DNA of 64,000 nt from Pseudomonas sp. IAC-BECa141. Its GTDB lineage: Bacteria > Pseudomonadota > Gammaproteobacteria > Pseudomonadales > Pseudomonadaceae. Positions within the stretch are counted from its first letter, which is position 1. Each line of letters starts with the position of its first letter. Of this stretch, positions 36,101-43,075 are shown in pieces. The stretch lies in NCBI RefSeq assembly GCF_020544405.1, contig NZ_CP065410.1, positions 3,534,001-3,598,000 on the forward strand, in the 5' to 3' direction. The position numbers were made by a program, and so were the translations under genes. The notes beneath the pieces were generated by a model, which saw only the letters and a program-made list of their open reading frames with translations, was not told where the DNA came from and ran no database searches.

Positions 36101-36998
36101 TATCACCGCCACTGGCCGCCAGGTTGCCCGCCAGCTTCACCCCGACACCGGCCTCGGTACCCACCAGTTTGATCGCCCCGGCGTACATCCCGCCGAGCGC
36201 GGACGAGTCGATCGCCAGTTGCGGCCTGGAACTGCCATCGTCGGCTCGCGCCGTAGCATCGAGGGTTTGCGCGTTGACGTCGTTGCGACCGGCCACGATG
36301 GTCAGGTTCTGTGCCTGGATTTCAGCGTTGATTTTTGCGCTGCGGGTGATGATCTCGAAGCGGTCGACGTTACTGGCATTGAGCCCCGCACCTTCGATGG
36401 CGACGCTGCCCTGATCGACCTGAAAGCGGTCCAGCCGCCCCATACCATCGATCACCGGCTTGCCGGTGGTCAGGGTCACCCGCGGTGAGTTGATGAACCC
36501 GCAACCGTTACAGGTGATGCCGTAAGGGTTGGCGACGATCACCCGCGCCGACTGCCCCGCGACTTCGGTGTAGCCGCGCAACTGACTGGGATTGCCACTG
36601 ATTACCTCGTTGAGAATCGCCTGGGCCGCCACCCGATTGGTCAGGTTGGGGTTGCCGACGATGATCCCGCCCAGTTGTGTCTGCCCGGTCTGCGCCGCCA
36701 CGTTGTTGAGGATGACGCCCTGCGCACCGACGTTGTAGTCATTGAATTGGTTGTGCGACAGGCCTGCAGCGTTGGGTGTGGCAATGTTGACGATAGGCAC
36801 GCCGTTGCCCGCCTGACCCAGGCTTGTGCCGGGATTGGCCACCACGATGCCGTCCGCCTGCGCCCACATCGGTTGCCAGAACATGACGTTGGCCAGCAGG
36901 AACGCCAGTCCGCGCTTGGGCATGCCCCAGAAGTGCTCGTGTTTTTCTACATCTGCAGATGACTGTCGAGCAATAAAGGCGTACTGACGAACGTCCAT
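27111..36998 (-). CDS. cdiA: CdiA/filamentous hemagglutinin-like two-partner secretion exoprotein
   Basis: This 3295-residue giant has an extended signal peptide (HFWGMPKRGLAFLLANVMF..WAQA). A TPS secretion domain follows (about 50-290; NPGTSLGQAGNGVPIVNIA, NPNLTNRVAAQAILNEV, NPYGITCNGCGFIN). Next come long runs of LDN-type hemagglutinin repeats to about 1450, a middle region to about 1950 and FHA-2-type repeats to about 2800. A pre-toxin VENN-type domain (TESQKQSVSALATLASGISG) ends in AENN near residue 3095. Only 197 residues follow. They are Gly/Ala-rich and hydrophobic, with SYQLTKGEKFSYSDAFIA, and no nuclease-like motif is visible. It is exported by the CdiB partner encoded upstream. Confidence 0.93.
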   Translation of the reverse strand: MDVRQYAFIARQSSADVEKHEHFWGMPKRGLAFLLANVMFWQPMWAQADGIVVANPGTSLGQAGNGVPIVNIATPNAAGLSHNQFNDYNVGAQGVILNNVAAQTGQTQLGGIIVGNPNLTNRVAAQAILNEVISGNPSQLRGYTEVAGQSARVIVANPYGITCNGCGFINSPRVTLTTGKPVIDGMGRLDRFQVDQGSVAIEGAGLNASNVDRFEIITRSAKINAEIQAQNLTIVAGRNDVNAQTLDATARADDGSSRPQLAIDSSALGGMYAGAIKLVGTEAGVGVKLAGNLAASGGDIQIDANGQLTLAQVSAANAVNIKASSLDAQGPVYAGTSANVQTQGSLTNQQTIAARDSINLSAGGLLTNNGIVEAGVNADNTRNNGGDVNLSAGSLGNVNKSVLASRNLTVNVGQTLNNQGGTLSSQNTRVSASTLDNQNKGRVLSTGALSLNVGQALNGGGLINSTGSLDATIGQFNNRGGELSSLQDATLRMGSLDNVAGLVNAGRALSITATGAINNQNGRLTSLDSLSLKAGHVDNSNKGRIASNKALAMNAASLDQHDGGQLTSDTSLTLDLNNGDLNNQNGLINAPLLVLKNLRQVDNRNGEISSAQAFTLAAASLDNSNGKLLGNQALTLHVQQALTNIKGLIAAAGIDAQTGSLNNNGGTFTSRADLNLRADGRLDNQDRGLINASRNLDITAASVNNQNGGSLLGSAIAIDFSGAMGDLDNSKGLITTKGQLSISHLRDLNNQGGELSSDLSYTLTARNMDNSDGKFFSRQRLDLNAESTRNLNGLISGWQGLSLLGGSLDNRNHGTLSSRDGDLLVDLTGDIRNSNTGALVSKGTLKVNAGSLDNSDSGVLSSESAQTLTLTGTLNNAQGGLIDSGADLGITAKRLDNTKATINAKQDIRFIGTDLDNTEGVLASDAAVNLDLLGTLINTRGQVVAAGPLAITRAAQINNQGGKLVSQKLLSLSTGGLDNRNGGTVAANDNLTLTASGAVQNSGGLIYSDAADLQLNAASLDNAGGSLQSEGALTVKVGGAIDNQKGRLVAKSGNLDVNAASLDSRGGVLSSLKSAFTAQIGGLLRNGQGGVIQAQHVTLKALAGLDNESGRIAAQSGDTTLDLGNTGNFINRNGVLVARQRVSVTGRDFDNSGDTGGQIAGQQIDLSLRGALNNRKGIIESASTLSVGAASVDNQTGQLRALGNTGKAAFTVGGLFDNRNGAVESANSDFSLGAGGLLNAGGNVLHVGSGIFDIATAQLGSAGGSFVTRGALTLAADSWTNASVIQADRLTVNINNLNQTASGQLLAASKLTGSGGYWNNDGLIASDGSLDLTLWGNYSGNGRTSSLGDLTLKSSQLTLGTGTSIGGGGNTTVNINGLLSNQGRLTSSGDLTLTAATVNNYGTLGAGKDLTLTTGALLNDRGLITSGGDMRLLLSSFTNAYGNVYGLSNVHIGRDRDSGKADLLDNRSGEIYSAQDLTINALTVNNVRDILEYTAHEKSSVVITQIDCNLIPIAGCDFRSGGRRNGHWEIAETDRLKVDNSSAAASLTSGGNMSINAQALNNTSSTIAATGNINVTAGTITNKGLQEQEIITKRTYWNYVDQIFAAEPAAKAFNDKNGGTPSATVEADLSHFISLLGGGKLTESVSTVTGSGSSYDAVIQAGGNIRLDAAQTIDNSVVRPYYSYVAAGKTNTDTGVGNGYSTVVKINPQLPPDLAQQQVSPIDLPGFSLPTGQNGLFRLSQEGGSAPATTGPQSWTLTGGKVTGGVSTTPVTVNRVQGLPSNAGKSQPHKYLIETNPVLTDLKQFMSSDYLLQGLGYDADQSAKRLGDGLFEQKLVQQAVVARTGQRFIDGQTSDEGVFKYLMDNAIASKNSLNLSVGVSLSAQQVAALTHDIVWLEEREVNGEKVLVPVLYLANANNRLAATGSLIQGKDVTLIAGENLENSGTLRASQNLDATAKKDLVSSGLVEAGNLLKLTATDNLTNKAGGIISGRDVTLTAERGDVINERTVTTHRSSDGRLSEETDFVDNASRIEAANALVIGAGRDINNTGSVLKSGGDTTLTAGRDVHIDSTEQTTDRSNTNYQYSTVKQHGSDVNVGGTLKVTAQRDVSVVASNVEAKGNVDINAKGDLTISSAADESHASGWNKKFRAEEDHVRQQSSTIKAGGDLALRAGNDLTLIASQATTQGEAFVFAGDNLNLESAADTDYSYYTKTKKGSFGKKSSTMTESGSEEAVGSVIQAQGKTMLVAANDINIEGSKVNSDKGGLHLMAGNDVNVTAAQNSAFNASASSKSSGLGLSSTSKASSDSSSSTWLSGSTLGGETVLVQAGHDLLVSASNVVSTRQTDLQARNDIRIESGVETFSAEHSQSTKKSGLMSSGGIGVTLGSSRLASTQSTHTETQKGSTVGSVLGNVNITAGKNLTIKASDAIAGGDISLAAQNVNILAAQNESTTRQTQESKKSGLTLALSGVVGEAVNTAYQTAQAARHEDDTRLAALQGVKAGLSGYQAYQAAQALSSGAEAGSFAGISLSLGTQKSTSTQVQEQSVSQGSTLTAGKNLYIVATGSGKAGFADGDINIQGSKLQATNDMVVVANRDVNLLAAANTQKVEGSNSSSGGAVGISLGVGSSGAGLSIFANGNKGVGKESGNGTTWTETTLDAGNKLKIGSGRDTNLIGAQANAQQVVANVGRNLTLTSLQDTDRYDSKQTNVSGGASFTFGSMTGSGSLSVSKDKIKSNFDSVQEQTGIYAGKGGFQLEVGGHTQLNGSVIASTATADKNILSTGTLGWADIDNKADFSSQHQSVSASSSGGAGAQLLGNMGSMLLVGSNNSGHASSTTNSAISGATLLIRDKNNQQQDVSTLSRDVENANNALSPIFNKEKEQQRLRQAQLIGEIGSQTMDIVRTQGMIAASKAAEAELTPEQRKMPGASPDASYEDRQAYIAVLQATNAYKNTMSSYGTGGSFQQAAQAVTAAIQGLAGGNIAQALVGASAPYLAETIKKMTAGNEEARVMAHAVLGALTAAVQGSNAAAGATGAAVSAVSTDLIMQALYGTTDVRSLTESQKQSVSALATLASGISGGIIGGDTASAVAAAQAGKNAAENNDMFLIPSGAAAMSLAEWAVGQGYSNEQIAKVLKDEREGVGFEGPTAKGMIQGYLIFTAGPLVGTELTAGLVAMAAGAAISGGANVSYQLTKGEKFSYSDAFIATLVGALTQGKGFVATQSVGLSGAYAGSLIKGEDPILPMIGSFAGTTIGFKGGPVISNTLKPYLGDTAATTVGNSAVSYGSEAIGDYIQDLGGKK

Positions 36999-37022
36999 GT
37001 CGGTGGTCTCGGGTAAATGTAA

Positions 37023-38729
37023 TTAGATGAAAAAATCCAGACGGAAGTAGATCGGTGCCTCGCGCTCGGTCAGTGCGTCCGGCCGCTCCAGGGAATGAGC
37101 GAAGGTCACGCTTGCCGCCACATGCTCGCCCCGGGCGAACAGCTCGAGCGAGTTGCTCGACATCCGCCCGTGCTGGTCGCCGTTGTAGCGGTCGCCACGG
37201 ATCACGCCCTGGTCGTAGCCGAGGCTGGTGCCGTATTCGGCGAACACCGGGCGCAGCCATTCGGCGCTCACCGGGCGCGACCAGCGCAGGTCGTTGCGCC
37301 AGTAACCGCCGCTGTCGCCTGAGAGCGACTGATCCTTGTAGCCACGGACCGATGACAGCCCGCCAAGGCTGGTGCGTTGCGGGCTGAACAGCACGTCTTC
37401 GCTGCGCTGGCCGGTCATCAGGCTGCTGAAAGTGAAAGATTCGCCCCACAGCTTGAACGGCTGCAGATAACTCAGGGTCGCGGTGTATTTGCGGTAACGT
37501 GCGTCCGGTTCGCCGGGGCCAGGATCGTGGCTGCCCTGGGCATCGAACGCGCCGATGCCCTGCTGCATGCCGGCATCGAAGTTGACGAAGGCGCTGCCAA
37601 TCCGCCGCCCATGGTTGAAGCCGAACTGCGCTTCGCTGATGCGGTTGCTGCTCAGCTTGAGCTTGCTGTCTTCGATGAAGTTGTTGGTGCGCAGATACGA
37701 CAGGCCGGTGCTGAGGGAGGTCTTGCTCACCGCATCGCGGTGAATCACGCGTTCGGCCCGCAACTGATGGTTTTCGCTGTCGCCGGTCTGCTTGAAGTTG
37801 TAGCCGTTGGCGGCGATCTGTGAACGGTATTCACTCTGGCTGTAGGTGTAGCTGAAGTTCCACCAGCCCCACGGCAGGTTGTAGTTGAGCATAGCGTTGT
37901 TGGAGGTGTGCTGATGGTCTGTCATCGCATCGTGACCGCCGCGCAGGCTCAACTGATCGGCCAGGCCCAGCGGACTATCCCAGTCGAACGTCGTGCCCCA
38001 CTGCTGCTCACCGGTGCTGCGCTGGCCGTCGTTGCTGCGCGACAACCCGGCACGCCATGGTTTTTGCGGGGTGTTGGTGACCAGCACCTGACTGCCGCCA
38101 ACGTTCTGGCCCGGCGAGAGCTCCATCTTGGCCTGATTGGACGGCAGGCGATTGAGCTGATCGACCATCTGCTCGATCTCGCGCAGGTTGACCAGTTCAC
38201 CGGTCTTGCCGGGAAACGCCATCGACAACTCACGCTCCGAGAGTTTGCTGTTGTCGGCGCCTTTCAAGCCTTCCAGTTTGCCTTCGACCACCAGCACTTT
38301 CAGGTGCCCACCGGACAGATCCTGCTGTGGCAGATAAGCCCGGCTGGTCACCCAACCCTTCTCGATGTAGTGATCGGTGATGACCTTCAGCACTTCATTC
38401 AGCTGAGGTACACCAAGGCACTGGCCGATGTAGGGCTTGAGCAAACGGCTCTTGTCGCTCTCCGACAGGCTGTCGGCGCCTTTGAGCTCGATGTCGTTGA
38501 TCTGAAAGCAACGCGAGTCGACAGGAGCTTCCGGCTGCGTCGGCCTGGCTTCTTTGCCGGGTAGATCCTTGAGCTCTTCGAGCCGCCGCTGCTGCTCTTC
38601 GAGCAGACGGTTCTGGCGTTCGCGGATCAGATCGGTTTCACCGGGGGTGGGTGCTGCAAATGCGGTTTGGAGCGGAGAAAGGCATAGCAAAGCCAGGCAC
38701 AACCTCGCCACGAGGGCGGGTGAGGACAT
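37023..38729 (-). CDS. cdiB: two-partner secretion outer membrane transporter (CdiB/ShlB/FhaC type)
   Basis: The 568-residue protein has a signal peptide (LCLALLCLSPLQTAFA), then a Glu/Arg-rich helix (RERQNRLLEEQQRRLEELKD) that plugs the pore in FhaC. A POTRA region follows (about 70-210; CFQINDIELKGADSLSES, YIEKGWVTSRAYLPQQDL). The rest is a 16-strand barrel ending YFRLDFFI, with the aromatic C-terminal residue typical of outer-membrane barrels. The loop-6 motif appears as SVRGYKDQ. It lies 24 bases before cdiA and exports it. Confidence 0.93.
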   Translation of the reverse strand: MSSPALVARLCLALLCLSPLQTAFAAPTPGETDLIRERQNRLLEEQQRRLEELKDLPGKEARPTQPEAPVDSRCFQINDIELKGADSLSESDKSRLLKPYIGQCLGVPQLNEVLKVITDHYIEKGWVTSRAYLPQQDLSGGHLKVLVVEGKLEGLKGADNSKLSERELSMAFPGKTGELVNLREIEQMVDQLNRLPSNQAKMELSPGQNVGGSQVLVTNTPQKPWRAGLSRSNDGQRSTGEQQWGTTFDWDSPLGLADQLSLRGGHDAMTDHQHTSNNAMLNYNLPWGWWNFSYTYSQSEYRSQIAANGYNFKQTGDSENHQLRAERVIHRDAVSKTSLSTGLSYLRTNNFIEDSKLKLSSNRISEAQFGFNHGRRIGSAFVNFDAGMQQGIGAFDAQGSHDPGPGEPDARYRKYTATLSYLQPFKLWGESFTFSSLMTGQRSEDVLFSPQRTSLGGLSSVRGYKDQSLSGDSGGYWRNDLRWSRPVSAEWLRPVFAEYGTSLGYDQGVIRGDRYNGDQHGRMSSNSLELFARGEHVAASVTFAHSLERPDALTEREAPIYFRLDFFI

Positions 38730-38879
38730 GTTCGATCCCTCGAGACGGAAACTGATATCAAAATAATGGCGCGATAGTAATGAGCCACTATTCTGACGTC
38801 AATTTTTGATATTACTGATTACGTATTGCCGACCAGCGGCAGCAGTAAAGGTCGTCCCGAATCGGAGAATCACATCACC

Positions 38880-39329
38880 TCAATGCTCAACTGCCAGTTT
38901 TGTCGCCACATCTTCCGGCGCCAGCACCCGGCCATCCGCCGACAGCAACTCAAGTTTCCTGATCGGCTGGCGCTTCTTCGCATCGACCATCACCGACCCC
39001 GACTCGCCAGGCTCGAACAGGAATTCCCCGCCCCATTGCGACAACGCAACGATCACGGTTTGCAATGCGCGGCCCTTTTCAGTCAGCACGTATTCCTTGT
39101 AAGCGCTGCCATCGGACGCCGGCACCAGGCGCAGGATGTCGCGCTCCACCAGCCCTTTGAGCCGGGTGCTCAACATGTTCTTGGCGATATCCAGGCTCTT
39201 CTCGAAATCGCTGAAGCGACTGATGCCTTCCAGTGCATCGCGGATGATCAGCAACGACCACCAGTCACCGATCAGGTCGAGTGTCCGGGCGATCGGGCAG
39301 GCATTGCCCGCAAGGCTTTTGCGCTTCAT
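38880..39329 (-). CDS. HxlR family transcriptional regulator
   Basis: The 149-residue protein has the MarR-like winged helix of the HxlR family: CPIARTLDLIGDWWSLLIIRD, GISRFSDFEKSLDIAKNMLS, RLKGLVERDIL and EYVLTEKGRAL. Cys11 is at the position used for electrophile or redox sensing in QorR/HypR-type members. It is divergent from the aryl esterase gene, its probable target, and an inverted ACTT/AAGT element lies in the shared promoter region. The C-terminal 40 residues extend beyond the core domain. Confidence 0.9.
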   Translation of the reverse strand: MKRKSLAGNACPIARTLDLIGDWWSLLIIRDALEGISRFSDFEKSLDIAKNMLSTRLKGLVERDILRLVPASDGSAYKEYVLTEKGRALQTVIVALSQWGGEFLFEPGESGSVMVDAKKRQPIRKLELLSADGRVLAPEDVATKLAVEH

Positions 39330-39415
39330 TTCGGGTGTCTCCGGTAAAACGGCAGGTTCGATGCGGTTGCATCTTACAACTCATGCCGCCAAACCGTTAA
39401 CGCGTGCGCCACGAA

Positions 39416-39436
39416 ACTTAGCACCTGCGTACAAGT
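39416..39436. promoter_or_regulatory. Putative HxlR operator
   Basis: ACTTAGCACC and GCGTACAAGT form an imperfect inverted repeat with ACTT and AAGT ends. HxlR/QorR-type regulators bind related GTAC/ACTT palindromes. It lies between the HxlR and esterase genes, about 75 bases before the esterase start. Confidence 0.45.
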
Positions 39437-39509
39437 GGCCAATGCCCTTTGTCGCGATAGTGAACGCTGCCATCACGGCATCCACGCAGCCCAAATCCAA
39501 GGAGTTTTC

Positions 39510-40328
39510 ATGAGCACCTTCACGACCCGAGACGGCACCGAGATCTATTTCAAGGACTGGGGCAGCGGCAAGCCCGTGCTGTTCAGCCATGGCTGGCCGC
39601 TGGACGCCGACATGTGGGAATACCAGATGGAGTACCTGAGCAGCCGCGGCTACCGCACCATCGCCTTCGACCGTCGTGGTTTCGGGCGCTCCGAGCAGCC
39701 ATGGACCGGCTACGACTACGACACCTTCGCCGATGACATCGCGCAACTGATCGAGCATCTGGATCTACGTGACGTGACCCTCGTCGGTTTCTCCATGGGC
39801 GGCGGCGATGTCAGCCGCTACATTGCGCGCCACGGCAGCGAGCGTGTCGCCGGGCTGGTGTTGCTGGGCGCAGTGACCCCGCTGTTCGGCAAGAAACCGG
39901 ACTTCGCCGAAGGCGTCGACAAGTCGGTGTTCGACGGGATCAAGGCCGGGCTGCTGAAGGATCGCGCGCAGTTCATCGCTGACTTCAACGCCCCGTTCTA
40001 CGGCACCAACCAAGGCCAGAAAGTCTCCGATGGCGTGCTGACGCAAACCCTGAACATGGCGCTGCTGGCCTCGCTCAAAGGCACTCTGGACTGCGTCACT
40101 GCATTCTCGGAAACCGACTTCCGCCCGGACATGGCGAAAATCGATGTACCGACGTTGGTGATTCATGGCGATGGCGATCAGATCGTCCCGTTTGAAACCA
40201 CCGGCAAACGCGCGGCTGAGCAGATCAAGGGCGCCGAGCTGAAAGTCTACGCAGGCGCGCCGCACGGTTTTGCGGTCACCCATGCGCAGCAATTGAATGA
40301 AGACCTGCTGGCATTCCTCGATCGCTGA
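39510..40328 (+). CDS. aryl esterase / non-heme haloperoxidase-type alpha/beta hydrolase
   Basis: The start at MSTFTTRDGT, after an AAGGAG site, gives 272 residues, the exact length of the P. fluorescens aryl esterase (PFE), which I recall as nearly the same sequence. The triad is Ser95 in GFSMGGG, Asp in HGDGDQIVPF and His in APHGFAVTHA; the oxyanion HGWPLDADMW is also present. PFE hydrolyses aryl and lactone esters and makes peracids from acids and peroxide. The PFE-like Trp-28 region has WPL where I recall WLL. A strong terminator follows. Confidence 0.94.
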   Translation: MSTFTTRDGTEIYFKDWGSGKPVLFSHGWPLDADMWEYQMEYLSSRGYRTIAFDRRGFGRSEQPWTGYDYDTFADDIAQLIEHLDLRDVTLVGFSMGGGDVSRYIARHGSERVAGLVLLGAVTPLFGKKPDFAEGVDKSVFDGIKAGLLKDRAQFIADFNAPFYGTNQGQKVSDGVLTQTLNMALLASLKGTLDCVTAFSETDFRPDMAKIDVPTLVIHGDGDQIVPFETTGKRAAEQIKGAELKVYAGAPHGFAVTHAQQLNEDLLAFLDR

Positions 40329-40357
40329 GTCCGTGTGATCTGAACGCGCCTTGAAAA

Positions 40358-40392
40358 GGGCCGCCGACAACCCTGTCGGCGGCCCTTTTTTT
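40358..40392 (+). terminator. Rho-independent terminator of the aryl esterase gene
   Basis: GGGCCGCCGACA and TGTCGGCGGCCC form a perfect 12-bp stem, followed by TTTTTTT. Confidence 0.95.
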
Positions 40393-40419
40393 CCTTGTCC
40401 CGGATTTCGGTGGCAAGGC

Positions 40420-40443
40420 AAAGCCCCGTATTTACGGGGCTTT
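40420..40443. terminator. Second perfect hairpin
   Basis: AAAGCCCCGTA and TACGGGGCTTT pair over 11 bases around TT. It is palindromic enough to act in either direction and may be a second terminator. It could also be the end of a lost convergent gene. Confidence 0.6.
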
Positions 40444-40587
40444 CAGGCCTCTGCATCACGTTTTTATCTTCACATGCCAGCTTAATAATATTTTACCGAT
40501 AACCACCCCCTCCCTAGTCTGATCCCAAGCACAGAGAACAGGTCGACAGCGACCTGAATCCAACGGCCTCGTGAGAAGGGATCAGAG

Positions 40588-41895
40588 ATGACCACTGAAA
40601 TAATAAAAACAGACACGCTTGTTGTCGGCGCCGGTCAAGCGGGTGTGGCCATGAGTGAACACCTGAGCAAACTCGGTGTGCCGCACCTGGTGCTGGAGCG
40701 CAGCCGCATTGCCGAACGCTGGCGCACCGGGCGCTGGGATTCGTTGGTGGCCAACGGTCCGGCGTGGCACGACCGCTTCCCGGGGATGGAATTCGATGAT
40801 GTCGATCCGGACGGTTTCGCTCACAAGGAGCGCGTCGCCGACTACTTCGAAGCCTACGCCAGGAAATTCAACGCGCCGATCCGCACCGGCGTCGATGTGA
40901 AAAGCGTCGTGCGCAATGTCGGGCGTCCGGGTTTCACCGTAGAGACCTCCGAGGGCTTGATCGAAGCGGCCCGCGTCGTCGCCGCCACCGGCCCGTTCCA
41001 GCGTCCGGTGATCCCGGCGATTGCGCCGAAGGATGAACGTCTGCTGCAGATTCACTCGGCCGACTATCGCAACCCGCAACAACTGCCGGCCGGCGCGGTG
41101 CTGGTGGTCGGTGCCGGTTCGTCGGGCGTGCAGATCGCCGATGAGTTGCAGCGCTCGGGCAAGCAGGTTTACCTCTCGGTCGGCGCCCACGACCGCCCTC
41201 CTCGCGCCTACCGCAACCGCGATTTCTGCTGGTGGCTCGGCGTGCTCGGCGAGTGGGATCAGGCCGCGATGAAACCCGGCCGTGAACACGTGACCATCGC
41301 CGTCAGCGGCGCCCACGGTGGCCGTACCATCGACTTCCGTGGTCTGGCCCATCGCGGCATGACCCTGGTCGGCGTCACCGAATCGTTCAGCGACGGCGTG
41401 GTGACCTTCAAACAGGACCTGCGCGACAACCTCAAGCGTGGCGATGAAAACTACCTCGCGCTGCTGGATGCCGCCGATGCCTACATCGAGCGCAACGGTC
41501 TCGACCTGCCGCTGGAACCGGAAGCCCGCGAGACTTATCCGGATCCTGAATGCGTGAAAAACCCGCTGGCCGATCTCGATCTTGCCGCCGCCGGCATCAC
41601 CTCGATCATCTGGGCCACCGGGTTTGCCGTGGACTATTCCTGGCTGAAAGTCGCGGCATTCGACGACAACGGCAAGCCGCAGCACCAGCGCGGCGTGTCC
41701 AGTGAGCCGGGCGTGTATTTCCTCGGCTTGCCGTGGCAGTCGCGACGCGGGTCGTCGTTCATCTGGGGCGTGTGGCACGACGCCAAGCACGTGGCCGATC
41801 ACATCGCCACCCAACGCAAATACCTGGCTTATCGCGATGCCGAACAACGCGAAGCCGCGCTGCACAACAACGCTGTCGACACCGTCGACGCTTGA
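40588..41895 (+). CDS. flavin-containing monooxygenase-like NAD(P)/FAD oxidoreductase
   Basis: The 435-residue protein has an N-terminal FAD fold (LVVGAGQAGVAMSEHL, LVLERSRIAERWR), the FMO-like ATGPFQRPVIP and a second dinucleotide fold for NADPH (VLVVGAGSSGVQIADEL). The C-terminal part has IIWATGFAVDYSWL. This is the layout of flavin monooxygenases of the CzcO/FMO group, which hydroxylate or insert oxygen into substrates using NADPH. It heads a cluster with RidA, DUF1028, M20 deacylase and NCS1 genes. That suggests it starts degradation of an imported N-compound; the actual substrate is unknown. Confidence 0.88.
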   Translation: MTTEIIKTDTLVVGAGQAGVAMSEHLSKLGVPHLVLERSRIAERWRTGRWDSLVANGPAWHDRFPGMEFDDVDPDGFAHKERVADYFEAYARKFNAPIRTGVDVKSVVRNVGRPGFTVETSEGLIEAARVVAATGPFQRPVIPAIAPKDERLLQIHSADYRNPQQLPAGAVLVVGAGSSGVQIADELQRSGKQVYLSVGAHDRPPRAYRNRDFCWWLGVLGEWDQAAMKPGREHVTIAVSGAHGGRTIDFRGLAHRGMTLVGVTESFSDGVVTFKQDLRDNLKRGDENYLALLDAADAYIERNGLDLPLEPEARETYPDPECVKNPLADLDLAAAGITSIIWATGFAVDYSWLKVAAFDDNGKPQHQRGVSSEPGVYFLGLPWQSRRGSSFIWGVWHDAKHVADHIATQRKYLAYRDAEQREAALHNNAVDTVDA

Positions 41896-41953
41896 TTCCC
41901 CTCTTCAATCCCGGCGCCTGTCGCGCCGGGTCCGATTTCGTCAGGAGCCGCAC

Positions 41954-42370
41954 ATGAGTCAGCCAACCCACACCCGCATTCGTATGTTCAACACCAAGGA
42001 CACCTACCCAAACCAGACGCTGGACAACGACCTGTGTCAGGCCGTGCGTGCCGGCAACACCGTGTATGTCCGCGGTCAGGTCGGCACCAATTTCGACGGC
42101 GAACTGGTCGGCCTCGGCGACCCGCGCGCCCAGACCGAACAAGCGATGCGCAACGTCAAGCAACTGCTCGAAGAGGCCGGCAGCGACCTGAGCCATATCG
42201 TCAAGACCACCACTTACCTGATCGACCCGCGCTACCGCGAGCCGGTGTATCAGGAAGTCGGCAAATGGCTCAAAGGCGTGTTCCCGATCTCCACTGGCCT
42301 GGTGGTGTCGGCTTTGGGTCAGCCGCAGTGGTTGATGGAAATTGATGTGGTTGCGGTGATTCCCGAGTAA
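41954..42370 (+). CDS. RidA family protein (RutC-like)
   Basis: The start MSQPTHTRIR after TCAGGAGC gives 138 residues. Family motifs are AVRAGNTVYVRGQVGTNFDG, DPRAQTEQAMRNVKQLLEEAG and TTYLIDPRYREPVYQEVG. RidA proteins hydrolyse reactive enamines or imines, and RutC acts on aminoacrylate-type intermediates in uracil breakdown. The usual catalytic arginine near residue 105 (in PAR) is not obvious here, because the segment reads FPISTGLVVSAL, so this may be a non-deaminase branch. It follows the monooxygenase gene by 58 bases. Confidence 0.88.
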   Translation: MSQPTHTRIRMFNTKDTYPNQTLDNDLCQAVRAGNTVYVRGQVGTNFDGELVGLGDPRAQTEQAMRNVKQLLEEAGSDLSHIVKTTTYLIDPRYREPVYQEVGKWLKGVFPISTGLVVSALGQPQWLMEIDVVAVIPE

Positions 42371-42397
42371 TTCGACCTTAGCGAAAGGAGGCCACAC

Positions 42398-43075
42398 ATG
42401 ACATTTTCCATCGCCGCCCGATGCCCCGAAACCGGTCAGTTCGGCATCGCCATCAGCTCCTCCAGCATCGCCGTCGGCGCCCGTTGTCCGTGGCTGTTGC
42501 CGGGGGTCGGCGCGGTGTCGAGCCAGAACATCACCTTGCCGTCGCTCGGCCCGGAAGTCCTCGCCCTGATGGAGCAAGGCCTGGCGCCCGAGGCCGCGCT
42601 GGACAAGGTATTGACCCGCAATGGTTACAGCCAGTATCGACAGATCACAGCGATCAACCACCTCGGCCAGACCGCGCATTTCAGCGGCGCGCAAACCCTT
42701 GGCGTGCACAACGCCGTGTCGGGCGAGCAATGCGTGGCGGCGGGCAACATGCTCGCCGGGCGCTCGGTGATCGAAGCCATGGTCAGCGCGTTCGAAGAAG
42801 GCGAAGGCCAATTGGCCGATCGCCTGATCAAGGCCCTGCACGCCGCCCAGGCCTTGGGCGGCGAAGCGGGCCCGGTGCATTCGGCAGCCGTGGTTGTGGT
42901 CGGCGAATTGACCTGGCCCATCGTCAACCTGCGGGTGGACTGGGCCGATGAAGACCCGATCGGGCAATTGCAAAAACTCTGGGACGCCTATCGCCCGCAG
43001 CTTCAGGACTACATCGACCGCGCCCTCGACCCGGCGAAGGCACCAGGTTATGGAGTCGCGGGAGACGACCGATGA
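42398..43075 (+). CDS. DUF1028 family protein (Ntn-hydrolase-like)
   Basis: The 225-residue protein opens MTFSIAARCPETGQFGIAIS, which is characteristic of DUF1028; Thr2 would be the N-terminal nucleophile after methionine removal. Also typical are SSSIAVGARCPW, SQNITLPSLGPEVLALM, SGEQCVAAGNMLAG and GGEAGPVHSAAVVV. The family is thought to be an amidase-like Ntn hydrolase and recurs beside M20 peptidases and RidA proteins. A GAAAGGAGG ribosome site precedes it, and its stop overlaps the next gene (ATGA). Confidence 0.9.
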   Translation: MTFSIAARCPETGQFGIAISSSSIAVGARCPWLLPGVGAVSSQNITLPSLGPEVLALMEQGLAPEAALDKVLTRNGYSQYRQITAINHLGQTAHFSGAQTLGVHNAVSGEQCVAAGNMLAGRSVIEAMVSAFEEGEGQLADRLIKALHAAQALGGEAGPVHSAAVVVVGELTWPIVNLRVDWADEDPIGQLQKLWDAYRPQLQDYIDRALDPAKAPGYGVAGDDR